Assembly (NCBI GenBank): GCA_945891505.1
Contig: CAMDDL010000010.1
Location: 1-64,000 of the forward strand
From: Maricaulis salignorans
Lineage (GTDB): Bacteria; Pseudomonadota; Alphaproteobacteria; Caulobacterales; Aquidulcibacteraceae
Length of the DNA stretch: 64,000 bases
Direction: 5' to 3'
Shown here in pieces: positions 36,086 to 44,081 of this stretch. The notes under the pieces are model-generated. The model saw only the letters and a program-made list of their open reading frames with translations. It was not told the DNA's origin and made no database searches. The translations under genes and the position numbers were made by a program. Every line of letters starts with the position of its first letter. Position 1 is the first letter of the stretch.

Positions 36086-37786
36086 CTAATGCGCGTCATC
36101 CACCTTCAAGCTATCCCTCAGCGCCCGCTTCAAGAACTTGCCCGACGCATTGCGCGGGATGGCCTCGTCCAAGAACCAGACATAGCGGGGTACTTTGTGC
36201 TTCGCCATCAGGGCCAGACAATGCTCGCGCAATTCTTGGCCGGTCAGGCTAGCATCAGGGCGGACCAGAATGGCGGCACCCACTTCTTCGCCTAAGCGGT
36301 CGTCTGGCACGCCGAACACACAGCATTCGGCGACAGCGGGATGGCGATAGGCGACAGCTTCAACCTCAACGCAATAGACATTTTCACCGCCGCGCAGAAC
36401 CATGTCCTTCTTGCGGTCCACGAGGAAGATAAAGCCATCCTCGTCGATGCGCGCCACATCGCCTGTGTGGAGCCAGCCATCTGTGATGCTTTCCTTGGTG
36501 GCGTCCGCTCGGTTGAGATAGCCCTTAATGACCGGTGCGCCTTTAACCCACAGCTCCCCCATCTCACCAACCGGCAAGAAGTTGCCCTCATCATCGACGC
36601 AACGGGCTTCGAAAGTTGGCATGGCGGGGCCGCAGCTGGCGGGCTTGTCGACGAAGAAGTCGGCGCTGACAGCGGTGATAATGCCGCAGGTTTCGGTCAT
36701 GCCATAGCCAGTATTGGGTCTCGCCGTGGGGACGGACGCATCAATCTTGGCAACAAGATCAGGCTGCAATTGCGCCCCGCCGCCGCCCAAAGTGAGCAAG
36801 CTGGACGTATCGGTCGTGGCAAAATCGGGGTGGGTGATGACTTCGCGCGCCATAGTTGGCACGCCACTCATCGCTGTTACCTTTTCGGTCTCAATCAGGC
36901 GCAGCGCTTCACCCGCATCCCATTTATACATCAGGACCATGGTGCCACCGCTCGCCGTGGCGACATAGGCGGCGCAATTATTGGCGGTTACGTGGAACAG
37001 AGGCGTTGTAATCAGGCCCACGGGTGGGTTTGGTGCGGGCACGCTGGCAGGGTCAATGCCAGTGGCGCGCATAGTTGCAAGACCTTGGACTTGCGCCGAA
37101 AAGCTCATATTCATCAGATTGGCGACGCAGCCGCGATGGGTCAATTGCGCGCCTTTTGGGAAACCCGTGGTGCCGGACGTATAGAAGATGCAGGCATCAT
37201 CGTCTGGATCAATGTCTACGTCGGGCATCGCGCCGCCGCCAGCGATCACCTCTTCATAGGGCACAACTCCAGAAGGGAGCGTGTCGCAGCGCACGCCAAC
37301 AAGCGTAATGCCAGCAGCCATATCCGGCCGCTCCATCACCCGGGCCAAGCGCTCAGAATCGCAGAACAACACCTTGGGGCCCGAATCCTTCAGGCCATAT
37401 TCCAGCTCATCGGTAATCCACCAAGCATTCATGCCAACGCATGCCACGCCAATCGAGACACAAGCCCAATAGAGCAGCATCCATTCAGGATAGTTGCGCA
37501 TCGCCACGGCAACCCGGTCACCCCGCCGCACGCCTTGGCCCCACAGCCAAGCGGTAATGGCATTCACCTTCTCATGCGCTTGGCCATAGGTGATGCGCTC
37601 ATCCTGATAGACCAGATAATCCCGGTCGCTAAAGGCCGCAGTCGACAGCCAGACCTCACGGATATTGGGCGGGGCGTGCTTATAACTGCGAATGTGGCTG
37701 CCACGCACATCAATCTCAGCAATCTCGAAAGGTTGCCCGGCTGAAGTCAGTTCAGTCCAAGCCTGCTTGAGTTCTTGATAGTGCAT
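36086..37786 (-). CDS. Acyl-CoA synthetase (AMP-forming, class I adenylate-forming family)
   Basis: Activates a carboxylic acid to its CoA thioester through an acyl-adenylate. The 566-residue protein has the P-loop CIFYTSGTTGFPKGAQLTHR, the adenylate motif NTGYGMTETCG, the hinge GWLHTGDVARIDEDGFIFLV, DRKKDMVLRGGENVYCVEVE, and the catalytic lysine near the end in IPRNASGKFLKRAL. The motifs fit medium- or long-chain fatty acid activation, but the chain length cannot be told from sequence. It converges on the cyclophilin gene. A direct repeat lies in its promoter region. Confidence 0.88.
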   Translation of the reverse strand: MHYQELKQAWTELTSAGQPFEIAEIDVRGSHIRSYKHAPPNIREVWLSTAAFSDRDYLVYQDERITYGQAHEKVNAITAWLWGQGVRRGDRVAVAMRNYPEWMLLYWACVSIGVACVGMNAWWITDELEYGLKDSGPKVLFCDSERLARVMERPDMAAGITLVGVRCDTLPSGVVPYEEVIAGGGAMPDVDIDPDDDACIFYTSGTTGFPKGAQLTHRGCVANLMNMSFSAQVQGLATMRATGIDPASVPAPNPPVGLITTPLFHVTANNCAAYVATASGGTMVLMYKWDAGEALRLIETEKVTAMSGVPTMAREVITHPDFATTDTSSLLTLGGGGAQLQPDLVAKIDASVPTARPNTGYGMTETCGIITAVSADFFVDKPASCGPAMPTFEARCVDDEGNFLPVGEMGELWVKGAPVIKGYLNRADATKESITDGWLHTGDVARIDEDGFIFLVDRKKDMVLRGGENVYCVEVEAVAYRHPAVAECCVFGVPDDRLGEEVGAAILVRPDASLTGQELREHCLALMAKHKVPRYVWFLDEAIPRNASGKFLKRALRDSLKVDDAH

Positions 37787-37809
37787 ATCGCCCCCCTGAA
37801 TTATTTGAT

Positions 37810-37835
37810 TGCGCGCTTTTTATATGCGCGCTTTT
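37810..37835. repeat. Direct repeat upstream of the acyl-CoA synthetase gene
   Basis: TGCGCGCTTTT occurs at 37810-37820 and again at 37825-37835, a 15-base period, 24 to 49 bases upstream of the synthetase start. Both copies contain the self-complementary GCGCGC. The position fits a regulator-binding or promoter element; no known site matches. Confidence 0.5.
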
Positions 37836-37951
37836 GTTGCCTGATTGTATCCGGTGTTGTGAGGAATGGGTCAAGTGGGGAGGGGTCTTTGGTTTCTCGG
37901 AGACGCCTTGGAGTGCGCGCGACAAAGAGAACGAGAACAATTTGGAGAAAA

Positions 37952-38041
37952 TGGCGGACAGGGTGGGATTCGAACCCACGGTAGGCTTCCACCTACGGCG
38001 GTTTTCAAGACCGCTGCCTTAAACCACTCGGCCACCTGTCC
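37952..38041 (-). tRNA. tRNA-Ser (TGA)
   Basis: A class II tRNA read from the minus strand: acceptor GGACAGG (38041-38035) with CCTGTCC (37962-37956), anticodon stem-loop GCGGT-CTTGAAA-ACCGC with anticodon TGA, a long variable arm (CGTAGGTGGAAGCCTACC), T-arm GGTTCGAATCC, and an encoded CCA (37954-37952). It is 90 bases in length. Confidence 0.97.
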
Positions 38042-38192
38042 GCTTTTTGACGTCACGCCTGAAAAAAATGCCAGATCGATAAAATTCGACCTAATTTCCA
38101 AGCGTTGATTTCAAACCTCTCTTGTAGAGTGCAACCCGCAGTCGGATCAACCGGCGCGGGAAGAATGTCTGCAGAAACTACTGCAGTCCAAT

Positions 38193-39404
38193 ATGGTGGG
38201 ACATAAAATGGTCCGGAATTCGGCACAGAAGATCCAAGTTGTTACGCATTGTTTTAAAAATAGAATTATTGATTTGAGTGTAGTGGGTCCACTCTGGACC
38301 AGCGCACTCTTATTAGCAGCTGGATTTACAGTTCATCCTGCAGCTGCTGCGCCTAATGTCCGTCCATTGACCGCCACCATCAATAGCGAAGCTGCGTCTA
38401 CTGAAGTCGTCTCGAGTGCTAAGCCCGTGCGCAAGGTCTCCATTGCGACGGCAAAACCGACGACCTCTAGCCAAGGTGCCCCGATTGAGCGGGTCCAGAT
38501 GGCTTCACTCTCGCCTGCAACAACCCGGGCACCGAAAGTTGCAGCACCGGCGAATCGCCCCATCCGGGCAACACCAATTTCTATTCGCGCCTCTGAGCCA
38601 GAGCCTGCGCCATCGGTCCGCCCTTCAGATGTCAGAGCCTTCCAAAAGATTGGCGCGCCCTATCAGGTTAATGGCACATGGTACATTCCAACCCATGAGC
38701 CAGACTATAATGAAACGGGGACGGCCTCTTGGTATGGGCGCGATTTCCATGGCAAGCCGACGGCCAATGGCGAATTGTTCGACATGAATATCGTCAGTGC
38801 AGCCCATCCCACTTTGCCAATCCCAAGCCTTGTTGAAGTGACCAATCTGACCAATGGCCGCTCGATGGTGGTGCGGGTCAATGATCGGGGTCCGTTTGTA
38901 TCCGATCGTTTGATTGATCTTTCAGCGCGTGGGGCAACGCTGTTGGGCTTTCGCGATCAGGGCTCCACACAAGTGCGGGTGCGCTTTATTGGCCCCGCTG
39001 ATCCTGAACCGCTGGTGACGACGGCTAATCTCACAGCGCCAAGTGAAGAGAAGAAATGGAAGAAGCCCGCGCCCCAGCCCGTCCAGACCGCAAGTCTTCC
39101 TCGTATAGCTGAGCCAAAGCCAACAGGGCCGGTGAAGCCCACCCAGGTAAATTCCGATGATGTGGTTTCAGGCCTATATGTGCAGGCGGGCGCTTTCTCG
39201 CGTCGGGCAAATGCTGAGCGTGCGCTGAGCCGCGTATCGGACGTCGGCCCTGCGCAAATCGTGGAAACCCAAACGGCCTCAGGTGTCAGTCTGTATCGGA
39301 TCTTGATTGGACCGCTGGAAAATCAAACCAAAGCCAGTGCATTGGCGGAATCGGTGTCAGGGCTGGGCGTCAGTGGTGCCCATGTTATGGCGTCACGCAA
39401 CTAA
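38193..39404 (+). CDS. rlpA: Septal ring lytic transglycosylase RlpA
   Basis: A cell-envelope protein that cleaves or binds glycan strands at the division septum. The 403-residue protein has an N-terminal hydrophobic export segment around residues 33-53 (LWTSALLLAAGFTVHPAAAA), a low-complexity linker, a double-psi beta-barrel (about 175-268: GTASWYGRDFHGKPTANGEL, VNDRGPFVSDRLIDLS) and a C-terminal SPOR domain (about 328-402: LYVQAGAFSRRANAERAL) that binds denuded peptidoglycan. The start is uncertain; ATG at 38208 is also possible and would have GGGA upstream. It begins the run rlpA-tmk-holB-tatD. Confidence 0.9.
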   Translation: MVGHKMVRNSAQKIQVVTHCFKNRIIDLSVVGPLWTSALLLAAGFTVHPAAAAPNVRPLTATINSEAASTEVVSSAKPVRKVSIATAKPTTSSQGAPIERVQMASLSPATTRAPKVAAPANRPIRATPISIRASEPEPAPSVRPSDVRAFQKIGAPYQVNGTWYIPTHEPDYNETGTASWYGRDFHGKPTANGELFDMNIVSAAHPTLPIPSLVEVTNLTNGRSMVVRVNDRGPFVSDRLIDLSARGATLLGFRDQGSTQVRVRFIGPADPEPLVTTANLTAPSEEKKWKKPAPQPVQTASLPRIAEPKPTGPVKPTQVNSDDVVSGLYVQAGAFSRRANAERALSRVSDVGPAQIVETQTASGVSLYRILIGPLENQTKASALAESVSGLGVSGAHVMASRN

Positions 39405-39494
39405 AGTCCGACACAGACTGCAACAAGGCCCTTGCTTAGAGCGGGCGGGCGGGTCACTTCTGTCTGCACCATGAGAGCAGATGGGTCTTGAAGC

Positions 39495-40127
39495 ATGAAG
39501 GGCGGCCATTTCATCACTTTGGAAGGCGGCGAGGGGGCAGGGAAGACCACCTTGCTGACCGCGCTTAAGGCGCGGCTGGAAACTTCTGGCCACGAGGTCG
39601 TCTTAACGCGAGAGCCTGGCGGAACCCCTGGGGCGGAGGCCATTCGCGCCCTGTTGGTGACTGGGGCAGCCGATCGTTGGACGGCTCTGTCAGAGTTATG
39701 TCTATTTTTCGCGGCGCGCGAAGACCATCTAGAACGCCTGATCCGTCCAGCCTTAAAGCGCGGTGCGATTGTCCTCTGTGACCGATTTTCAGATTCCACC
39801 CGCGCCTATCAAGGCCAAGCGGGCGGGGCAGGGCGCGAGGCGGTTGAGGCCCTTGATGCCTTGATTGTTAGGCAAACCCAGCCTGATCTAACGCTTATCC
39901 TCGACATCGACCCAGCCATCGGCCTGAAGCGCGCGGCAGCGCGGCGTGGCATTGAGGATCGGTTTGAGGGCAAGGCCTTTGCCTTCCATACTGCTTTGCG
40001 GGCCGCCTATCTGGAACTTGCCGAGAGATTCCCAGAGCGCTGTGGCGTTTTAGATGCGTCGGTGACACCAGACGTGTTGGCGGAAGCGGCTTGGACCCTG
40101 TTGGTTGCGCGCTTGAGCCTGTCATGA
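39495..40127 (+). CDS. tmk: Thymidylate kinase
   Basis: Phosphorylates dTMP to dTDP for DNA synthesis. The 210-residue protein has the P-loop LEGGEGAGKTTLL, the VLTREPGGTPGAEAIR substrate segment, the DRFSDSTRAYQGQAGG lid-adjacent motif and a late LILDIDPAIGLKRAAAR. The stop overlaps the holB start by four bases (ATGA). Confidence 0.96.
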   Translation: MKGGHFITLEGGEGAGKTTLLTALKARLETSGHEVVLTREPGGTPGAEAIRALLVTGAADRWTALSELCLFFAAREDHLERLIRPALKRGAIVLCDRFSDSTRAYQGQAGGAGREAVEALDALIVRQTQPDLTLILDIDPAIGLKRAAARRGIEDRFEGKAFAFHTALRAAYLELAERFPERCGVLDASVTPDVLAEAAWTLLVARLSLS

Positions 40128-41179
40128 GTGATGAGACACAAGGTCCAGACCAAGAGCCCGGCTCACCCCATCCTCGTGCGGTGTTTGAGCTTTTTGGCCA
40201 TGAGGCCGCTGAAGCAGAACTAGCAGCCAGTCTTTCAGGCGGGCGCTCGCACCATGCGTGGCTGATCACGGGGCCTAAGGGTGTCGGCAAGGCTACCTTG
40301 GCTTATCGGTTTGCGCGCAGACTGTTAGGCGCAGCCCCGGACCCGTCCAACCCGCTGGCGAGTGCGGCTGATGATGTCGTCAGCCGCAAGATCGCCCAAG
40401 GCTCTCACGCAGACTTGCGCACGGCCACGCGTCTTGACCCTGAAAAAGGCGAGATCAAGCGCGATGTCACCGTCGCAGCCATTCGTGACCTCACCCAATT
40501 TTTTACAATGACAGCGGACGGGGCAGGCGGCGCCCGGGTTGGCATCGTCGATTGTGCCGACGACATGAGCTCAAACGCTGCCAACGCTCTTTTGAAGACG
40601 CTTGAAGAACCACCGCCGGGCGGGACCTTGATCTTGCTCGCCCATGCACCCGGTCGATTATTGCCGACCCTGCGGTCGCGCTGTCGCAGGCTAGACCTAT
40701 CCTGTCTCTCCGAAGAGGCCATGGCTAAGGCATTGCCCGATATTGATGCCACCACACGGGCTCTCGGGGCAGGACGGCCGGGTCGTGCACGAGCCCTAGC
40801 AGCCTTGGGTGCTGCGAAACTCTATGGCTCATTGTCGCGCCACTTATCCGGCCTGCCGCGTGCGCCTTTGGATGAAGCTTTGGCCTTGGCCGATGCTTGC
40901 AGCGATGCGGACCGCTTTCACGCGGTGTTTGATATGATGGAAGACTGGCTGGCGCGTGCCGGGCGGGCAGGGCTTGGCCTTGAGATACCCGAGATAGAGC
41001 CGGGCGAAAGTGTGCTGCTGGCGCGCCTTGCGGCAGGGGCGGGCACGGATGGTGCCGCAAAGGCTTGGAGCCATGTGCGCTGGGTGCGAATCAAGGTCGA
41101 GGCCCTCAATCTAGACCGCAGTTTAGCGACTTTAGAGGCGCTGCGTGCCATCCGTGCAGACTTGGCACCGATCCATTAG
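40124..41179 (+). CDS. holB: DNA polymerase III subunit delta prime
   Basis: A clamp-loader stator subunit. The 351-residue protein has a recognisable P-loop (LITGPKGVGKATLAYRFARR), VGIVDCADDMSSNAANALLK, TLEEPPPGGTLILLAHAPGR and the SRC motif (LPTLRSRCRRLDL), followed by the collar domain. The ATG at 40124 overlaps the tmk stop, an arrangement common to alphaproteobacteria. The distance to tatD is nine bases; metG, found here in many relatives, is absent. Confidence 0.94.
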   Translation: MSDETQGPDQEPGSPHPRAVFELFGHEAAEAELAASLSGGRSHHAWLITGPKGVGKATLAYRFARRLLGAAPDPSNPLASAADDVVSRKIAQGSHADLRTATRLDPEKGEIKRDVTVAAIRDLTQFFTMTADGAGGARVGIVDCADDMSSNAANALLKTLEEPPPGGTLILLAHAPGRLLPTLRSRCRRLDLSCLSEEAMAKALPDIDATTRALGAGRPGRARALAALGAAKLYGSLSRHLSGLPRAPLDEALALADACSDADRFHAVFDMMEDWLARAGRAGLGLEIPEIEPGESVLLARLAAGAGTDGAAKAWSHVRWVRIKVEALNLDRSLATLEALRAIRADLAPIH

Positions 41180-41188
41180 AGAAGCGTC

Positions 41189-41962
41189 ATGATCGATAGC
41201 CACGTCAATTTGCACCACGAATCCTTCGCCGAAGATTTCGACGCTGTCCTAGAGCGCGCCTCAGAAGCGGGCGTGCACGCCATGCTGACCATTTGCGACA
41301 AGATGGCCTCGCTACCTGCCATTGAGGCCATTTCCGCTCCACGCAGCAACGTCTGGCACAGCGTCGGGGTGCATCCCCATTATGCCGATGATTATCAAGA
41401 TTTGACGGCTGACCAGCTCGTCACCGCAAGCGCGAACCCTAAAGCGATTGGCATTGGCGAAACGGGCCTAGATTTTCACTATGGCTACAGCGCAGAGGCC
41501 GCCCAAATTGCAGTGTTCCGTACCCATATTCAGGCTGCACGCGAAACAGGCCTGCCCCTCATCGTCCATACCCGCCAAGCCGATGAATTGACGGCCACGA
41601 TCCTGGAAGAGGAAATGGGCAGGGGTGCCTTCAAGATTCTGCTCCATTGCTATACCAGCGGGCTAGACCTGTTACAGCGTGGCTTAAACTTGGGGGCCTA
41701 TGTGTCCTTTTCCGGCATTGCGACCTTTAAGAACGCGACAGACGTGCGCGAAGCTGCCCGCCTTGTGCCCTTGGACCGCGTCTTGATTGAGACCGATTGC
41801 CCCTATCTCGCGCCCATCCCCATGCGGGGCCGCAGGAATGAGCCAGCCTTTTTGCCCCACGTCAGCCAATATCTGGCTGATTTTTATGGAATTGAGGCGA
41901 GCGGGTTTGCAGACCTTGCCGACCGGAACTTCTTCGCTTTGTTCGATAAGGCCGTCCTATGA
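41189..41962 (+). CDS. tatD: TatD-family metal-dependent deoxyribonuclease
   Basis: A TIM-barrel hydrolase of the TatD family, with reported 3'-5' exonuclease activity in relatives. The 257-residue protein keeps most metal ligands: H5 in MIDSHVNLHH, the Glu in GIGETGLDFHYGYS, the His in LPLIVHTRQA, KILLHCYTSG, and the Asp in LIETDCPYLAP. The second His of the usual HxH is Asn (N7), a variant that may be shared by close relatives. The stop overlaps the start of the next gene by four bases. Confidence 0.9.
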   Translation: MIDSHVNLHHESFAEDFDAVLERASEAGVHAMLTICDKMASLPAIEAISAPRSNVWHSVGVHPHYADDYQDLTADQLVTASANPKAIGIGETGLDFHYGYSAEAAQIAVFRTHIQAARETGLPLIVHTRQADELTATILEEEMGRGAFKILLHCYTSGLDLLQRGLNLGAYVSFSGIATFKNATDVREAARLVPLDRVLIETDCPYLAPIPMRGRRNEPAFLPHVSQYLADFYGIEASGFADLADRNFFALFDKAVL

Positions 41963-42792
41963 CCCAAACCAAAGCAACCCATATTCGGGTTACCATTCTA
42001 GGCTGCGGTTCTTCGGGTGGGGTGCCCCGCGTAGGCGGGGAGTGGGGGGCTTGTGATCCAGACGATCCGCGCAATTACCGCACCCGTTGCAGCCTATTGG
42101 TTGAGGCCTATCAGGGCACCTATAGTCATGAGACGTCGACAGTCATTTTGATCGACACCTCGCCTGACCTCCGCACCCAGTTCCTCGCGGCCAAGGTCAG
42201 CCATGTCGACGCGCTCCTCTACACCCATGACCATGCCGACCAAAGCCACGGCATCGATGATCTGCGCGCTATTGTGTATCATCAGCGCAAGCGCATCCCG
42301 ACCTTTATGGATGCCTTCACGCGGGAAAATCTGGTCCGACGTTTTGGCTATATTTTTGAGACCCCGCCCGGCAGTCATTATCCCGCCTTATTGGATGCTC
42401 ACGACATGCCCGTGCCGGGGCAAACATTGACTGTCCAAGGCCCAGGTGGCGCATTAGACTTCCAAGTCCTCGCCCAAAATCATGGCGAGATCGACAGCCT
42501 CGGCTTTCGCTTCGGCCCCGTTGCTTATTGCAATGATTGCAAAATCTTGCCTCAAGCAAGCTTGGAAGCCTGCAAGGGCGCTGACCTATTCATCGTCGAC
42601 GCACTCCGCCACACGCCCCACCCAAGCCATGCACACTTGGAACTGAGCCTTGAGTGGATCGCGGAAATCCAGCCCAAACAAGCGATCCTCACGAATATGC
42701 ATATTGATTTGGACTACGCGGCTTTGGCTGCGAGCCTGCCGGAACACATCGTGCCAGCGGTGGATGGGATGGTGGTTGAGGTGGTGGTTTGA
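41959..42792 (+). CDS. MBL-fold metallohydrolase, PhnP-like
   Basis: A 277-residue metallo-beta-lactamase-fold hydrolase. It shows VTILGCGSSGGVPRVGG at the N-terminus, the metal motif YTHDHADQSHGIDDLR, VLAQNHGEIDSLGFRFG, FIVDALRHTPHPSHAHLELS and a final ILTNMHIDLDY. The fold and motif resemble PhnP and related phosphodiesterases; the substrate is not known, and no phosphonate genes are nearby. It overlaps the tatD stop by four bases, as is common in alphaproteobacteria. Confidence 0.9.
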   Translation: MTQTKATHIRVTILGCGSSGGVPRVGGEWGACDPDDPRNYRTRCSLLVEAYQGTYSHETSTVILIDTSPDLRTQFLAAKVSHVDALLYTHDHADQSHGIDDLRAIVYHQRKRIPTFMDAFTRENLVRRFGYIFETPPGSHYPALLDAHDMPVPGQTLTVQGPGGALDFQVLAQNHGEIDSLGFRFGPVAYCNDCKILPQASLEACKGADLFIVDALRHTPHPSHAHLELSLEWIAEIQPKQAILTNMHIDLDYAALAASLPEHIVPAVDGMVVEVVV

Positions 42793-42841
42793 GGGGGGGG
42801 CCGGTTTCTAGGGTGCGTTCCGCGAGGAATGCACCAAAGAG

Positions 42842-42897
42842 CGCCCATCCAAACCTAATCAGCCATTGCTTTACTTCGGTGCATTCCAGCTTTAGAA
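42842..42897 (+). repeat. Left copy of a 56-bp direct repeat flanking the alpha/beta hydrolase
   Basis: Begins CGCCCATCCAAACCT and ends CCAGCTTTAGAA. Aligned with 44000-44055 without gaps, 47 of 56 bases agree. The copies lie either side of one gene, in the same direction. It sits 50 bases after the metallohydrolase stop. Confidence 0.85.
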
Positions 42898-42934
42898 GCG
42901 CGAAGCGCATTGCTAGCTATTTAAGGCTTATCAT

Positions 42935-43966
42935 ATGTCCATTCGTCATTTTAAATCATCATATTTCCTTTTGGCCATGGCCGCATGTGTGGCTGCCTTT
43001 CAACCTGCGTTTGCATTTTCTGTATTGGCCGTTGGCAGCACGCCGACTGCTGCAACCTCCGCACCCAGCGTCATAGGAATTACCACCAGTGACGCGGGAA
43101 CCTTGCGCGGCACTTTGCTGCCAGCAACTGCGGAAAAGTCGCCTTTAGCCATAATTATTCCTGGTTCTGGTCCCACAGACCAAGACGGCAATGGCCCCTT
43201 TGTTAAAACAGATACCTATCGCCTCCTAGCGAATGGTTTGCAGGCTGCCGGGATTTCCAGCTTGCGAATTGACAAGCGCGGCATGTTCTCCAGCGCCAGT
43301 GATGGAGTGGATCCAAATGCAGTGTCGCTCGAAGCTTATGGCCGGGACATGCGCGCGTGGATCAATGAAATGGCACCACAATCGGCATCGAAGTGTGTCT
43401 GGCTAATTGGACACAGTGAGGGTGGCCTTGTGGCTATTGCCACTGCCGCAGAAAGCAGCGCCGGGGTATGTGGTCTCATCCTCTTGGCCAGCCCTGGTCG
43501 CCGTGCAAGTGACGTGATGCGACAGCAACTGCGCGCAAATCCAGCAAACTCTATCATTCTTGACGATGCGCTTGGCGCAATTGACCGATTGGAGCAGGGA
43601 CATCGCGTCGATGTCACGAATATGCACCCAGCCTTGCAGCAACTTTTTGCGCCAGCTGTACAAGGATTTCTGATCAGCCTTTTTCAGTTCGATCCAGCAG
43701 TTAAGCTCCAAAAGCACACTTTGCCAGTGCTGATTGTGCAAGGCCGAGAAGACCTTCAAGTGACACTTGAGGACGCAGCTGCCCTTGGAAATGGCCGTCC
43801 CAATACAATTCAGGTGAATCTCGATGGTGTAACGCACACCCTTAAGGCCATCCCGCAGGGTGACGTGGCTGCCAATCAAGCAACGTATTCAAACCCAAAG
43901 CTTCCTTTGGCACCCGGATTTGTCAAAAGTGTCTCAAAGTTCATTGCCGACCACACCAAACCTTGA
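42935..43966 (+). CDS. Exported alpha/beta hydrolase
   Basis: A 343-residue hydrolase with a signal peptide (residues 1-28, YFLLAMAACVAAFQPAFA). The core shows an oxyanion strand LAIIIPGSGPTDQDGNGP, the nucleophile elbow GHSEGGLVAIAT (catalytic Ser), a likely acid in LIVQGREDLQVTLEDA and the catalytic His in LDGVTHTLK. It resembles YqiA-like or dienelactone hydrolase-like exported esterases, substrate unknown. The gene is bracketed by two imperfect 56-bp direct repeats, suggesting it arrived or was duplicated as a unit. Confidence 0.85.
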   Translation: MSIRHFKSSYFLLAMAACVAAFQPAFAFSVLAVGSTPTAATSAPSVIGITTSDAGTLRGTLLPATAEKSPLAIIIPGSGPTDQDGNGPFVKTDTYRLLANGLQAAGISSLRIDKRGMFSSASDGVDPNAVSLEAYGRDMRAWINEMAPQSASKCVWLIGHSEGGLVAIATAAESSAGVCGLILLASPGRRASDVMRQQLRANPANSIILDDALGAIDRLEQGHRVDVTNMHPALQQLFAPAVQGFLISLFQFDPAVKLQKHTLPVLIVQGREDLQVTLEDAAALGNGRPNTIQVNLDGVTHTLKAIPQGDVAANQATYSNPKLPLAPGFVKSVSKFIADHTKP

Positions 43967-43999
43967 AGTGACAATTCGAGGCTTTACGCGGGTAAAGGT

Positions 44000-44055
44000 C
44001 GCCCATCCAAACCTGTTCAGCCACTAATTCACATCGGTGCATGCCAGCTTTGGAA
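44000..44055 (+). repeat. Right copy of a 56-bp direct repeat flanking the alpha/beta hydrolase
   Basis: Begins CGCCCATCCAAACCT and ends CCAGCTTTGGAA; 47 of 56 bases agree with 42842-42897 in the same direction. It lies between the hydrolase stop and the convergent DUF445 gene. It contains CCATCCAAACCT, which also occurs at 47929-47940 at the edge of a palindrome. Confidence 0.85.
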
Positions 44056-44081
44056 TGCAACCTACGACGCGACCCACCACC

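Noticed and set aside
36341-37744. A 467-codon open frame on the plus strand inside the acyl-CoA synthetase gene
   Set aside because: It is antisense to a clear family member, has no start context or domain, and its composition is that of a shadow frame.
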